Below are positions 27,772 to 40,740 of a stretch of 64,000 bases of DNA, in pieces. Position 1 is the first letter of the stretch; each line of letters opens with the position of its first letter. The notes under the pieces are model-generated. The model was not told where the DNA came from and did no database searches. It worked only from the letters and a program-made list of their open reading frames with translations. The position numbers and the translations under genes are program-made. This stretch comes from Hyphomicrobium sp. (lineage in GTDB: Bacteria > Pseudomonadota > Alphaproteobacteria > Rhizobiales > Hyphomicrobiaceae): contig JALHMJ010000007.1 in the NCBI GenBank assembly GCA_022844105.1, positions 99,435 through 163,434 on the forward strand, written 5' to 3'.

Positions 27772-28176
27772 TCAAGCCAACGGGCAGGGCGGGCGCAACA
27801 GGGGATAGCGAAGCTCACCAAGCGCCAGGCTTGAGCGACCAATTGGATGGTCCACGGCATCAACGGCCATAGCCTTGACGCCGAGTTCAGCGGGCAGCAG
27901 GGCCAAAAAAGACCCGCAGCAGGGAATGTGGAAGTGCGCCCCGGATTGGTCACTCTCGGGTGCTTCACACGAATTTTGCGCGCAGAAATCCACCGTAGAC
28001 GTGGAGCTGCTTTCAATCGGGATCATCACGCCCGCTTCATGGCCGTGACCATCCATCCCATGAGCGTCCGTCTGGTGATGGTCTTGTGCGTGATAGACAA
28101 AAGGCTGCGCCGCGCCATGACCACCGATGGTCACAACGGCAAAAAACACGAGAATGATTTGGGCAAACAACCTCAT
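27772..28176 (-). CDS. small His-rich exported protein, first gene of the efflux cluster
   Basis: The 134-residue protein has a signal peptide (FAQIILVFFAVVTIGG), then HAQDHHQTDAHGMDGHGHE, Cys-containing FCAQNSCE, FHIPCCGSF and a Pro-rich end RPPCPLA. It resembles the small CzcI/DUF2946-like proteins that begin metal-efflux operons, but only in layout. A periplasmic metal-binding or regulatory role is inferred. It lies 183 bp upstream of czcB and reads the same way. Confidence 0.6.
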   Translation of the reverse strand: MRLFAQIILVFFAVVTIGGHGAAQPFVYHAQDHHQTDAHGMDGHGHEAGVMIPIESSSTSTVDFCAQNSCEAPESDQSGAHFHIPCCGSFLALLPAELGVKAMAVDAVDHPIGRSSLALGELRYPLLRPPCPLA

Positions 28177-28340
28177 ACACTCATACTACACGGTTCGATC
28201 ACTCTGGGCAAATTTACAGGAAAACAAGTGTTTAGCGTCCCTCTCACTCCATTTCGGGTCAGGCTCTCGTGAACCGAGCCCGCGCGTGCAGGGCGGTCTC
28301 GGCCCTTCGGGGCTTCGATCCTTGACGCGATTGAAGTGCT

Positions 28341-29049
28341 ATGGGGCGCTGCCCCTCCCTCGAATCCCAAGCCATGCGCTGCCGCGAATATGCCGAGCGC
28401 AAAGGCTATGCGATCGTAGAGACGTTCTTTGATAAAGCTATCTCCGGATCGCTCTCCGAGCGCCCCGGTGTGATGGCGATGCTGTCCTATCTCAATCACC
28501 ACAGCGGCCGCGACGAGAGCGCCGCTATCATCGATGATATGAGCCGCCTTGCGCGCGATACGCGCGTCCATACCGATCTTCGACTTGCTATCAGCGCAGA
28601 CCGCTGGCCTGTTCAAAGACCTGTTTTTCAAAGCATGGGGCGAGCGTGGCAGCCGCACCGAGGACATCGCCAAGGCCCTGCGCGATGATCTGCGCAAGAC
28701 TGAGCAGCAGATCGAACAGCTCCTCGACCGGATCGTGGAATCATCCCCGGCCTGGGTGATAGCCGCCTATGAACGGCGCATCGCAAATCTGGTACGAGAG
28801 AAGCTGGTCATCATCGAAAAGCTGCAAGCCAACGCCTTCCCGAAACGCGGCTCTGCGGAGCAGTTTGAACTCGCCTTCCGCGTCCGAGAAAACCCGCACG
28901 AACGATGGGCTTCCGAGCACTTGGACGACAAAAAACTGGTGCTGAAATCGACCTTCGCAGACCGCTTGGCCTATTGCCGAAATGGGGGATCTAGAACCCC
29001 AAAAACCACCTTACCGTTCAAGGCTTTAGAGGCGGTGCAGGGCGGATAA
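28341..29049 (+). pseudogene. decayed large serine recombinase (phage/ICE-type integrase)
   Basis: Two fragments in different frames remain. The first (28341 to about 28600) reads RCREYAERKGY, FFDKAISGSLSERPG and IDDMSRLAR, the N-terminal resolvase domain, but lacks the start with the catalytic Ser. The second (about 28600-29049) reads GLFKDLFFKAWGERGSRTED, a Leu/Glu-rich coiled coil and AYCRNGGSRTPKTTLPFKAL, the family's C-terminus. The middle, including the DNA-binding domain, is deleted and the junction shifts frame. It stops 8 bp from the 3' end of tRNA-Ser, at the right edge of the metal-efflux island. Confidence 0.85.
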
Positions 29050-29056
29050 TACAAAA

Positions 29057-29146
29057 TGGCGGAGAGGGAGGGATTCGAACCCCCGGTACGGTTGCCCGTA
29101 CTTCGCATTTCGAGTGCGACGCGATCGACCACTCTGCCACCTCTCC
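29057..29146 (-). tRNA. tRNA-Ser(CGA)
   Basis: The minus strand folds into a 90-base class II tRNA with acceptor GGAGAGG/CCTCTCC, a D-arm with AGAGTGGTCGATCGC, anticodon loop CTCGAAA (anticodon CGA), a long variable arm (TACGGGCAACCGTA), T-arm GTTCGAATC and an encoded CCA. The acceptor pairing is complete, so the integration event next door left the gene intact. Confidence 0.96.
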
Positions 29147-29447
29147 GGAAGCCGCGGAGCCCGCTTCTAAACGCTGCGCTGCGCCGGTGCAAGGGGGCAT
29201 GCGACGTGTTCGTAACGCCGCTGGAGGTGCCGACCCGCCCGATGTTTGTCGTGAAACATCCGCTACTTTATTGGTCCGTATAAACGAACCTCGCCGCTGT
29301 TCCAGATCATTGCTGGCGCAAAAAGATAGACGCAGCGTCTCGGAAACCCTGTCGCTAGCGACCCGTAGCTCCAGCACACGTCCGGTGCAGTCGATCACTG
29401 ACTGTGGGTTGGCCGTGTGAACCAAAAAAAACCGAGGAGATCTCCCT
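29147..29447. promoter_or_regulatory. 301-bp upstream region of the fasciclin genes
   Basis: No gene is supported. It must contain the tRNA-Ser promoter (minus strand) and that of the first fasciclin gene. I see no confident sigma factor or operator motif. Confidence 0.3.
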
Positions 29448-30020
29448 ATGAACGACAATTTGAAAATGGCCTTCGCAGCCGTAGCTCTCGCCGTCGCATC
29501 CCCATCGCTTGCAACGGTCGCCTTTGCCAAGACAAACGTCATCGTCGGTGGCCAGGAAATGTTTCCGACAAAAACCATCGTCGAGAATGCCGTGAACTCC
29601 GCCGATCACACCACGCTCGTGACCGCGGTCAAGGCGGCTGGTCTCGTCGACACGTTATCGAGCAAAGGTCCTTTCACGGTGTTTGCCCCCGTCAACGCGG
29701 CCTTTGCCGAATTGCCGACCGGCACAGTCGACACACTTCTGAAGCCCGAGAACAAGGACAAGCTGACCGGCGTTCTGACTTATCACGTCGTCGCCGGACG
29801 CATCACGGCGCGGGATTTGAAAAAGCGCATTGAGAAGGGACATGGCAAGGCCGTTCTCAAGACCGTTGCCGGCGGCACGCTGACGGCAACGCTGAACGGA
29901 CCCAACAACGTCGTGATCAAGGATGAGAGCGGCAACGCTGCCAACATCACCATTTATGACGTCATGCAGTCGAATGGCGTGATCCACTCCATCGATCAAG
30001 TCCTGCTTCCGAAGAGCTGA
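29448..30020 (+). CDS. exported fasciclin (FAS1) domain protein
   Basis: FAS1 domains mediate adhesion or surface interactions. The 190-residue protein has a Sec signal (about 8-27, ending AFAK), an odd insert (TNVIVGGQEMFPTKTIVENA) and one full FAS1 domain: TVFAPVNAAF, LTYHVVAGRI and NGVIHSIDQVLLP mark the H1, central YH and H2 motifs. CGAGGAG precedes the ATG. A second, closely related FAS1 gene follows, separated by its own terminator and promoter-size gap. Confidence 0.92.
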   Translation: MNDNLKMAFAAVALAVASPSLATVAFAKTNVIVGGQEMFPTKTIVENAVNSADHTTLVTAVKAAGLVDTLSSKGPFTVFAPVNAAFAELPTGTVDTLLKPENKDKLTGVLTYHVVAGRITARDLKKRIEKGHGKAVLKTVAGGTLTATLNGPNNVVIKDESGNAANITIYDVMQSNGVIHSIDQVLLPKS

Positions 30021-30049
30021 CGCGAAAACGTCACGGCGCAGATAGGAGA

Positions 30050-30086
30050 AGGAGTTCCCATTACAGTTGTGTAATGGGAACTTCTT
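30050..30086 (+). terminator. terminator between the two fasciclin genes
   Basis: GTTCCCATTAC (30054-30064) and GTAATGGGAAC (30071-30081) form a perfect 11-bp stem with an AGTTGT loop, followed by TTCTTGCATTTT. It lies about 30 bp after the first fasciclin stop. Confidence 0.82.
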
Positions 30087-30309
30087 GCATTTTACCGACC
30101 ACTCCCGCTGCCGATCATGGCGAAGCAAAGATGGATCACAAATACTCGAAAAAGATAGCCGACCGCGACGTGGATCTACCGGCAGTGGCCAAGCGTTGTC
30201 TCCTGCGTCTGGTGACTTTCCCTGATTTCACCGGACGCATGCGCACGCGACGCCTGGAAAGACAAAGGCGGCATCGTGCTCCCTGGCACTGCAATGAGGA
30301 GTTTCACTT

Positions 30310-30792
30310 ATGAAAGTTATTTACGCATTGATGGTCGCCGCCGCGATGGCGCTACCGATGACGGCCGCACGTGCGGAAACAAAGGATATCGTCGACACCG
30401 CTGTCGGCGCCGGCAACTTCACGACACTTGTTGCCGCGGTAAAGGCAGCAGGTCTGGTCGACACGTTAAAGGGCACAGGTCCATTCACCGTGTTCGCTCC
30501 CAACGACGCTGCCTTCGCCAAGCTGCCGAAGGGCACGGTTGAAGACTTGTTGAAGCCCGAGAACAAGGCAAAGCTCACCGCCATTCTGACCTATCATGTC
30601 ATTCCGGGTAAGGTGATGGCAGCCGACATCGCCGGCAAAACGGCCAAGGTCAAAACGGTTCAGGGCAGCGAAATCTCCGTCGACGCGATCAAGGGCGTGA
30701 AGGTCGACAATGCAACGGTCGTGACCGCGGACATCGTAACTTCGAACGGTGTCATTCACGTGATCGACACCGTCGTTATGCCGAAAATGTAA
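30310..30792 (+). CDS. exported fasciclin (FAS1) domain protein, second copy
   Basis: The 160-residue paralogue of the preceding gene has a signal peptide ending ARAET and a single FAS1 domain with [20 protein letters not shown] and [13 protein letters not shown]. It lacks the insert seen after the signal in the first copy and is closer to the minimal FAS1 form. ATGAGGAG precedes the ATG. The 289-bp gap before it holds the upstream terminator and probably its own promoter. Confidence 0.92.
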   Translation: MKVIYALMVAAAMALPMTAARAETKDIVDTAVGAGNFTTLVAAVKAAGLVDTLKGTGPFTVFAPNDAAFAKLPKGTVEDLLKPENKAKLTAILTYHVIPGKVMAADIAGKTAKVKTVQGSEISVDAIKGVKVDNATVVTADIVTSNGVIHVIDTVVMPKM

Positions 30793-30832
30793 GCCCACGC
30801 TGGCGGCCGACACGAACGGTCATCCCACTATG

Positions 30833-30859
30833 GACCCGGTGAGTTCTGCTCGCCGGGTC
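30833..30859. terminator. hairpin between convergent fasciclin and 2TM genes
   Basis: GACCCGGTGAG (30833-30843) pairs with CTCGCCGGGTC (30849-30859), with one wobble and a TTCTG loop. There is no strong T-run on either side, but it lies between two convergent genes. Confidence 0.6.
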
Positions 30860-30884
30860 TATCTGTGATGTGTCTAGAAGATTG

Positions 30885-31166
30885 CTAGGAGTTCCGAGCC
30901 GCACCACGCCGACCGACAGCGTCGATCTGCTGCTGCTCCCACTGCGCCATGCGACGCGGTCTTAACACGAACGCTGCATATGCGTGAAAAGCAAGCCCCG
31001 CCCCCCAGCCGAGCCCCACCCATTGCACCCACATCCCCGACCCGCCGAGTACGTCGAGAACGACGAGCAACAACATGACGAGCACGAAAACCATGACGTG
31101 CACATAGAATCCGCGGATTGCTTCGTATTCTTTGCGCGCTCGAATATCGTGCAGATTTTCTATCAT
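30885..31166 (-). CDS. 2TM-domain membrane protein
   Basis: The product of about 93 residues starts RARKEYEAIRGFYVHVMVFV, two hydrophobic helices follow (about 22-42 and 50-70) with a WVQW-GLGWG turn, and it ends with a basic, Gln-rich tail. This is the pattern of the small 2TM domain family, found alone or attached to histidine kinases; its function is unknown. The start is uncertain: ATG 31166 or GTG 31175. Confidence 0.75.
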   Translation of the reverse strand: MIENLHDIRARKEYEAIRGFYVHVMVFVLVMLLLVVLDVLGGSGMWVQWVGLGWGAGLAFHAYAAFVLRPRRMAQWEQQQIDAVGRRGAARNS

Positions 31167-31287
31167 GGACCACACTCGCCGATGGAGCGATTCGGAAATA
31201 CCAACACGTTCATTCCATCATACGCCTAGCTGACCCAATGTTTCGCAAGGAACATCCAGCCTGAGGTTAACAAACCCGATTGGACCG

Positions 31288-32289
31288 TTAGATGTCGAGC
31301 CGCAACACCTGCGTTGCAGCACGTTCATTCTCAAACCCTTGCGCCACGAGCAGACCCTGCCCGGCATCGGCGACCATGCTGATCCGCGTTCGAGGATTGA
31401 GCACCGGCGGCCGCAACCATTCGAATTCCGTTGCGAGGTCTGCCGCCACTCCCGCGAGCATCGCTGCCCGTCCGGCACTGTCGCCACCGCGGGGATGCCC
31501 GCTCCATCCGTGCGACCGCCAATGGTTCGCTGCGACCTGCGCGCCGCGATGCACCCGCGCCTCCGTTTCGGTGCGCTCGATCACAGCCGTCTCGTGCGCT
31601 GCAAGTCCCGCAATGGAATAGATGGCCGGCGTAGAGATCGGCTCCGCCGCCAACCGGCCCACGGCATCCTCGAATGACGAGACCTCGTCGCACACCGATC
31701 GCAACACATGCGCCGGCATCGCATGCGGCATGTTCCACACCCGCCGGCGGTTGGCCGCCCAATCGAGGTAAAAAAGGCCGACCGGGTTTCGCATCGGAGC
31801 TTGATTGAGCGCCACGGCGAAACGCCCGGGTGCCACCGCGCTCAATACACCTGTGTACCCGGGCCACGTCAGCGTGACGTACCGCCCTGCCGGCGCCGCG
31901 ATGCGCGCTGCGATGACGTTGCGCCCAAGACCCGGCGTCTTCCAATCGAGCACGCGAATAAGACGCGCACTCTGGCCGTCCGGCGAAGGCCCCGCGCGGC
32001 AGGTGCAGCCCCACTCGTAGTTGACGGAAAAAAAGTACGCGCCGGGTCGATCGAGCCTTTGCGCGATGGCTTCGATCTCCGGCAGATGGGCGTTGTCCCA
32101 CTTTGTAAGCCAGGCTTTAGACACGCGGTCGAGTTGCCGCAGCGCGGTGCGCGGGACCCCCTTTGTCGCCAGATCGAGCAGCGCATGCGCCTTGTCCGCG
32201 TAAGCATTGAGAGTTGCCAGCGGGAAGTCCATCCCACAGTCGAGGACCGGAATTTCAACCAGCAATGGACTTCCCTGTATAACGCTCAC
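31288..32289 (-). CDS. Ntn-hydrolase candidate (acid ceramidase / NAAA-like amidase)
   Basis: The product of about 330 residues has a Cys-Thr-Cys at YEWGCTCRAGP, followed by ARLIRVLDWKTPGLGRNVIA and YVTLTWPGYTGVLSAVAPGR. The pattern, nucleophile Cys after a Gly and then RxxDW in the next strand, matches the N-terminal-nucleophile amidases of the acid ceramidase, C45 and choloylglycine hydrolase group. In these, cleavage before the Cys exposes the nucleophile. The C-terminal ANHW and NPRTRISM segments fit. The substrate is unknown. GTG 32289 is a guess; ATG at residue 32 (MDFPLATL) is another option. It stands alone on the minus strand. Confidence 0.55.
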   Translation of the reverse strand: MSVIQGSPLLVEIPVLDCGMDFPLATLNAYADKAHALLDLATKGVPRTALRQLDRVSKAWLTKWDNAHLPEIEAIAQRLDRPGAYFFSVNYEWGCTCRAGPSPDGQSARLIRVLDWKTPGLGRNVIAARIAAPAGRYVTLTWPGYTGVLSAVAPGRFAVALNQAPMRNPVGLFYLDWAANRRRVWNMPHAMPAHVLRSVCDEVSSFEDAVGRLAAEPISTPAIYSIAGLAAHETAVIERTETEARVHRGAQVAANHWRSHGWSGHPRGGDSAGRAAMLAGVAADLATEFEWLRPPVLNPRTRISMVADAGQGLLVAQGFENERAATQVLRLDI

Positions 32290-32575
32290 TGCGGTCGCCG
32301 CGCGGCCCGTTGGCCCAGCATACAAGAACGGAACGGTGACAACGCAGTCGGTGCACCGACAACACGCTCATTTCAGCCCCGCCGTGTTGACACCAAACCC
32401 TGCCTCGACCATAACCAGCCCGAACGTGGGGCCTGTTAAGGTGCCCGCGCGAAAAGTCGCTACCCGAGGCTCTGGTTGACTCCACGGTCAACCCATTGAA
32501 AGTCCGCAGCATTTGCGGCGCCACAGGGTGCGGATGAGACCCAATGCGCGGAACACCGCGCGGAAAGAGGCCAGA

Positions 32576-32887
32576 ATGTACGCAGTCATCAAGACCGGCG
32601 GCAAGCAGTATCGTGTCGCCAAGGATGAAGTCCTCACCGTCGAAAAAATCGACGTAACGGACGACGGTAAGATTGAATTCGCCGAAGTGCTCCTTGTCGG
32701 TGCCGGCGCCGACATCAAGGTCGGCACGCCGTTTTTGTCGGGCGCCAAGGTCACCGCCGAGTTGGTCGAGCAGACACGCGGCCCCAAGGTGATCGCGTTC
32801 CGCAAGCGTCGCCGTAAGAACTCCCGCCGCAAGATCGGCCATCGTCAGGATCTGACGACGATCCGCATCACCGGCATCACTGCCTAA
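32576..32887 (+). CDS. rplU: 50S ribosomal protein L21
   Basis: The 103-residue product has [14 protein letters not shown] at its start and [14 protein letters not shown] near its end, the standard L21 sequence that binds 23S rRNA. ATG 32576 follows AGAGG; the in-frame extension upstream is not part of known L21 proteins. It heads rplU-rpmA-(GNAT)-obgE, the usual order. Confidence 0.98.
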   Translation: MYAVIKTGGKQYRVAKDEVLTVEKIDVTDDGKIEFAEVLLVGAGADIKVGTPFLSGAKVTAELVEQTRGPKVIAFRKRRRKNSRRKIGHRQDLTTIRITGITA

Positions 32888-32944
32888 TAGTTTTCCCCGT
32901 AGGCTCCCGCGCGGACGCCACGGCCCGACATCGAGGATTTTTCT

Positions 32945-33217
32945 ATGGCACAAAAGAAAGCCGGCGGTTCGACGCGCAACGGCCGCGATTCCGAAAGTAA
33001 GCGCCTCGGCATCAAGAAGTACGGCGGTGAGCACGTCATTCCCGGCAACATCCTGTGTCGGCAGCGCGGCACCAAGTGGCATCCTGGCAAGAATGTCGGC
33101 ATAGGGACGGATCACACGATCTTCGCCCTGATCGAGGGTACGGTCGAGTTCAAGGCCAAAGGCAACGGTCGGACCTACATTTCGGTTACGCCGCCGGTTG
33201 CCGAAGCCGCCGAATAA
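32945..33217 (+). CDS. rpmA: 50S ribosomal protein L27
   Basis: The 90-residue product starts [16 protein letters not shown] and carries [17 protein letters not shown], characteristic of L27, whose N-terminal tail reaches the peptidyl transferase centre. It has no Firmicutes-type N-terminal extension. It is 57 bp after rplU and followed by a strong terminator. Confidence 0.98.
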   Translation: MAQKKAGGSTRNGRDSESKRLGIKKYGGEHVIPGNILCRQRGTKWHPGKNVGIGTDHTIFALIEGTVEFKAKGNGRTYISVTPPVAEAAE

Positions 33218-33243
33218 ATCCGGTCGTCAACGATGATCATGCC

Positions 33244-33281
33244 GAGGGGAGATGCGAGAAGCGTCTCCCCTCGTTGCATTT
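33244..33281 (+). terminator. Rho-independent terminator after rpmA
   Basis: GAGGGGAGATGC (33244-33255) pairs with GCGTCTCCCCTC (33261-33272) over 12 bp with one wobble and a GAGAA loop; the tail is GTTGCATTT. The GNAT-obgE pair downstream therefore probably has its own promoter or depends on readthrough. Confidence 0.88.
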
Positions 33282-33348
33282 CTGCGCTAGGCTGGCGTCC
33301 GGCCGCACAGTCCTCGTATCCAATAGCCCTCGAGTATCGACCGATCCG

Positions 33349-34907
<1,559 letters not shown>

Positions 34908-35005
34908 TCTGCTGCCCTGGAAAGCCGCCGGCTATCTCATCATGCGCGCTTGCTCGCCGCGCCTGCGTTCTGCACGACAGGCTGATGAAGCCTCTGCACG
35001 CTTAA

Positions 35006-37342
<2,337 letters not shown>

Positions 37343-37360
37343 GATTGAACACACGACGAA

Positions 37361-37391
37361 ACCGCGGCGGCGTCTCAAACGCTGCCGCGGT
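37361..37391 (+). terminator. hairpin terminator after katG
   Basis: ACCGCGGCGGCGT (37361-37373) pairs fully with ACGCTGCCGCGGT (37379-37391), 13 bp with one wobble and a five-base loop. The tail is C/T-rich (GCTCTCGCTTCT) rather than a clean T-run. Confidence 0.7.
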
Positions 37392-37744
37392 GCTCTCGCT
37401 TCTGATGCAAGGTATAGGAAGCGGCTATAGGCGTTCGGATTAACTTCATGGCGAAACCAATCTCGAACCATGACTGCAGCACCTCGGTAAACGGGCAGCA
37501 AGTGGACTGGCGATAACGCCGGGACTTTGGTCGTCCGGTCGAAATGCTTCTAGACTGACCATCAGGCTGGCGATGGAAAAGGCAGCAACGGATCGATTTT
37601 GCTAGTGATCATTCGACCCACATAATTGCCCTCGGCACCATTCTCGATGCGCGATCCGCCCTTATAAATTATCTGCGCCGTGGATAACCCATTCAAATGA
37701 CGACGCTACATGTCACGTGGCCTAACGACGTGATAAAGGGAACC
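37392..37744. promoter_or_regulatory. 353-bp upstream region of the SIR2-HerA block
   Basis: No gene is supported. Base composition falls toward AT across it, so the left edge of the transferred block probably lies here. It should hold the operon promoter; no operator was recognised. Confidence 0.35.
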
Positions 37745-38944
37745 ATGAGCATTAGTGTCCATAATCCCGACCAGTACATGGCGGCCCTGCGAACAATTAT
37801 TGCAGGTGGACGCAAGAGAATTGGCCTTCTGATCGGTGCTGGCGCTCCCGCTGGCATGATGAAGGAGGATGGCTCCTATCCGCTCGTGCCCACCGTTGAG
37901 GGGCTGACAAAGCAGGTTATAACTGCTCTCAGCACTCAATATGCCACTCAAGTTGATGCTTTATTGGACGAGACCAAACCTAAGACGGATATCGAAACGC
38001 TGCTTTCGCGCGTCAGAGCGCTTTCGAAGGTTATAGGAAAAACCAAAGTTCATGGCCTTGATGCAAAAGGGTACGAAAATTTTGGATCTGCAATTTGTGC
38101 TGAAATAGGCAAGGTTGTGGACGTTCGATTGCCGAATGGTTCATCGGCATACACAGATCTCGTGAATTGGATCATCGGCACGTCGCGCGATCACGCAGTT
38201 GAGATATTCACGACCAACTACGACCTGCTCCTTGAAGAGACGTTTGAGCGCGCACGAGCTCCATATTTTGACGGCTTCACCGGAGGACGTGAGCCGTTCT
38301 TTGATCCAGTCACGGTTGCAAGGGGTGATCTCCCGCCGCGATGGACTCGGGTTTGGAAACTGCACGGATCACTTGGTTGGTGCCCAGGCGAAGCAGATGA
38401 CGTCATACGCACAGGCAAAAGCAGTCACACGCATTTAGTGTTCCCAGAGCACCTCAAGTACGACCAAACACAAAAAGCTCCATACACTGCTCTCTTGGAT
38501 CGCTTAAAGGCTTTTCTTAGTACAAGCGATACGCTTCTAATCTCCATTGGATTTTCCTTCGCTGATGCCCATGTGGCAGCCCGCATTGGGGAGGGCCTCG
38601 CCGCTAACGCATCGTCTAGCGTTTTTGCTTTCCAGTATAAAACTCTTGCTGAAGAGGCGGCAGCGGTCGACTTGGCAAGCAAGCAACCGAATTTCAGCAT
38701 TTACGCACGGGATCAGGGAATGATGAATGGCGTGGCGGGAAAGTGGCAACTCCCCGCTGACCTTCCAAGCAAGGATTGGGGACCTATCCGTTCGACATAT
38801 TGGGGTAAAACCGATCCGGCCTCACCGGAACATTTTCTTATAGGCGCGATTGAGCCGTTTGCTCGCTTTTTTGCGGCTTCTCGCACGGCCCAAATATTTG
38901 CGCCGCCGCTTCCGCCAGCTGCCGCGCCAACAATTAGCCCATGA
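37745..38944 (+). CDS. SIR2-like NAD-binding defence protein of a SIR2-HerA system
   Basis: The 399-residue SIR2-family protein has LLIGAGAP (29-35, NAD-binding), the IFTTNYD motif (154-160), catalytic-type His207 in KLHGSLGW, and GFSFADAH (269-276), as in SIR2 domains of prokaryotic immunity. Such proteins degrade NAD on phage infection, which halts the cell. ATG 37745 follows AAAGGG. It overlaps the HerA gene by ATGA, the signature layout of SIR2-HerA systems. Codon use is visibly AT-richer than in katG or folD, pointing to horizontal transfer. Confidence 0.88.
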   Translation: MSISVHNPDQYMAALRTIIAGGRKRIGLLIGAGAPAGMMKEDGSYPLVPTVEGLTKQVITALSTQYATQVDALLDETKPKTDIETLLSRVRALSKVIGKTKVHGLDAKGYENFGSAICAEIGKVVDVRLPNGSSAYTDLVNWIIGTSRDHAVEIFTTNYDLLLEETFERARAPYFDGFTGGREPFFDPVTVARGDLPPRWTRVWKLHGSLGWCPGEADDVIRTGKSSHTHLVFPEHLKYDQTQKAPYTALLDRLKAFLSTSDTLLISIGFSFADAHVAARIGEGLAANASSSVFAFQYKTLAEEAAAVDLASKQPNFSIYARDQGMMNGVAGKWQLPADLPSKDWGPIRSTYWGKTDPASPEHFLIGAIEPFARFFAASRTAQIFAPPLPPAAAPTISP

Positions 38945-40728
38945 GTTCCCCAACCTTACTTGGACACATCGGGGCCGTATCTGGATCAACTCTCAGCGTC
39001 CGCCAGCTTGAAGGTATCTCTTCCGGAATCGCTATTATTGGCGGGCGGAGTTATCGCGTGGGGCAAGTCGGTAGCTTTGTTCGCATACCGCAAGGGTATC
39101 ACGATCTCTACGGCATCATTGCCGATGTCGGTGCGAACGCCACGCCTAAGTCGAACATAATGTCAGACACTCCCAGCGAATGGTGGATGACTGTCCAACT
39201 GGTAGGCGAAATTGTGGAGGCCACTTTCGAACGTGGCATCAGCCAATATCCCGCTATCAAGGACGAGGTTCATCTCGTAACGGAAGATGACCTAGCGAAG
39301 ATTTACGGTACAGTTGACGCCGGTCAGGTAACGATCGGCCGACTGGCCGCTGCGGAGGGAATTCCTGTTCGAATCGATCTAGATCGACTTGTAACTCGCC
39401 ACTCTGCCGTGCTTGGCTCGACTGGTTCGGGCAAATCGACCACTGTAGCGAGCTTGCTGCGTTCAATTTCAGCTGGCCAATCCGGTGAGAAATCATTCCC
39501 AAACGCTCGCATCCTTCTCTTAGATGTGCATGGCGAGTACGGCGACGCACTCAAAGGTATAGCAAAGACGTTTCGAGTAAATCCAACGGATGGGTCCGAT
39601 TCTTTAGTCATTCCGTATTGGGCAATGGACATCGACGATATTCTCCAATTCGTCTTGGGGAAGGTTGAGGAGAAAGCCCTAACTACAATCCACGATCGTA
39701 TACTTGAGGAAAAACAGGCTTCTGCGGCTAAGCAGAAGTTGGCGGGTGTTAGCGCGACTTCACTGACAATCAGCAGTCCCATCCCTTTTAGTCTCAAGAA
39801 GCTTTGGCACGACCTAATCGACCCCGAGCTTAAAACTACACAGGATAACCAGGGGTTGGTTTCCGCAAGAACAAACACCGGCGATGCGGAATCGCTAACT
39901 CCACCAATTTACCCACCGCCCGGACTTGGAACCAGTGCACCTTTCCTGAATAAGGTCGGAGTTCTGTCGATCCGGCGTCAGCTAGGTCAATTGCGATCCC
40001 GACTTCTCAACCGCCAGTATGATTTCATGCTGCATCCCGGCGACTGGGAACCGCAGCTTGACGGGACAGTTAAGCGTGATCTCGACCAACTTCTGGAGAA
40101 TTGGCTTGGTCACGACAAGCCGATCACAATTCTAGATCTGTCGGGGATTCCGAGTGTCGTGATGACCCGCTTAATCGGGGGAATCCTCAACATTATTTAC
40201 GAAGGATTGTTCTGGGGGAGAGAGCTGCCAGAAGGTGGACGGAAACGCCCGCAACTGATCGTTATGGAGGAAGCGCACCGTTACCTTGGAAAAGATGACG
40301 ACAGTCCAGCGAGAAATATCGTTCAACGGATTGTAAAGGAGGGCAGAAAATTCGGAATTGGCGCAATGATCATAAGCCAACGTCCGTCAGAAATTGACGA
40401 AACAATTCTCTCGCAATGCGGAACGTTTTTTGCTCTCCGGCTTACGAATACAAATGATCGGAATAAAGTCCAAGCCGCTCTGCCGGACAACTTGAGCGGT
40501 GTCGTCGATAGTCTGCCTGTCCTTCGAACAGGTGAAGCGATTATTATTGGGGAGGCTGCGCGCCTACCCATTCGATGCCGGATGACATTGCCCGGCGAGG
40601 AAAATCGTCCTCGTAGCGGTGACCCGCTGGTTGCGGCCTCCTGGTCAGCTCCTGTCACACCAGCTGACTACGCGAGGCTTGCCGCAGCGTGGCGTTCGCA
40701 AAATCCAAAGTGGGAACCAGGGCAATAG
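38941..40728 (+). CDS. HerA-like hexameric ATPase/translocase of a SIR2-HerA system
   Basis: The 595-residue product has an N-terminal beta-barrel-like domain (about 1-110) typical of HerA, then Walker A GSTGSGKST (159-167), a DVHGEYGD segment, Walker B with catalytic Glu in IVMEEAHRYL (about 440), and ISQRPSEIDETILSQC near the arginine-finger region. HerA rings pair with SIR2 or nuclease partners in anti-phage systems, forming large complexes. The ATGA overlap with the SIR2 gene and low GC support one acquired operon. Confidence 0.9.
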   Translation: MSSPTLLGHIGAVSGSTLSVRQLEGISSGIAIIGGRSYRVGQVGSFVRIPQGYHDLYGIIADVGANATPKSNIMSDTPSEWWMTVQLVGEIVEATFERGISQYPAIKDEVHLVTEDDLAKIYGTVDAGQVTIGRLAAAEGIPVRIDLDRLVTRHSAVLGSTGSGKSTTVASLLRSISAGQSGEKSFPNARILLLDVHGEYGDALKGIAKTFRVNPTDGSDSLVIPYWAMDIDDILQFVLGKVEEKALTTIHDRILEEKQASAAKQKLAGVSATSLTISSPIPFSLKKLWHDLIDPELKTTQDNQGLVSARTNTGDAESLTPPIYPPPGLGTSAPFLNKVGVLSIRRQLGQLRSRLLNRQYDFMLHPGDWEPQLDGTVKRDLDQLLENWLGHDKPITILDLSGIPSVVMTRLIGGILNIIYEGLFWGRELPEGGRKRPQLIVMEEAHRYLGKDDDSPARNIVQRIVKEGRKFGIGAMIISQRPSEIDETILSQCGTFFALRLTNTNDRNKVQAALPDNLSGVVDSLPVLRTGEAIIIGEAARLPIRCRMTLPGEENRPRSGDPLVAASWSAPVTPADYARLAAAWRSQNPKWEPGQ

Positions 40729-40740
40729 GAAAGAACTTTT

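Noticed and set aside
30086..30309. A 79-codon frame between the two fasciclin genes
   Set aside because: It begins inside the terminator stem, overlaps the next ribosome site and has no recognisable domain; the gap is better read as promoter region.
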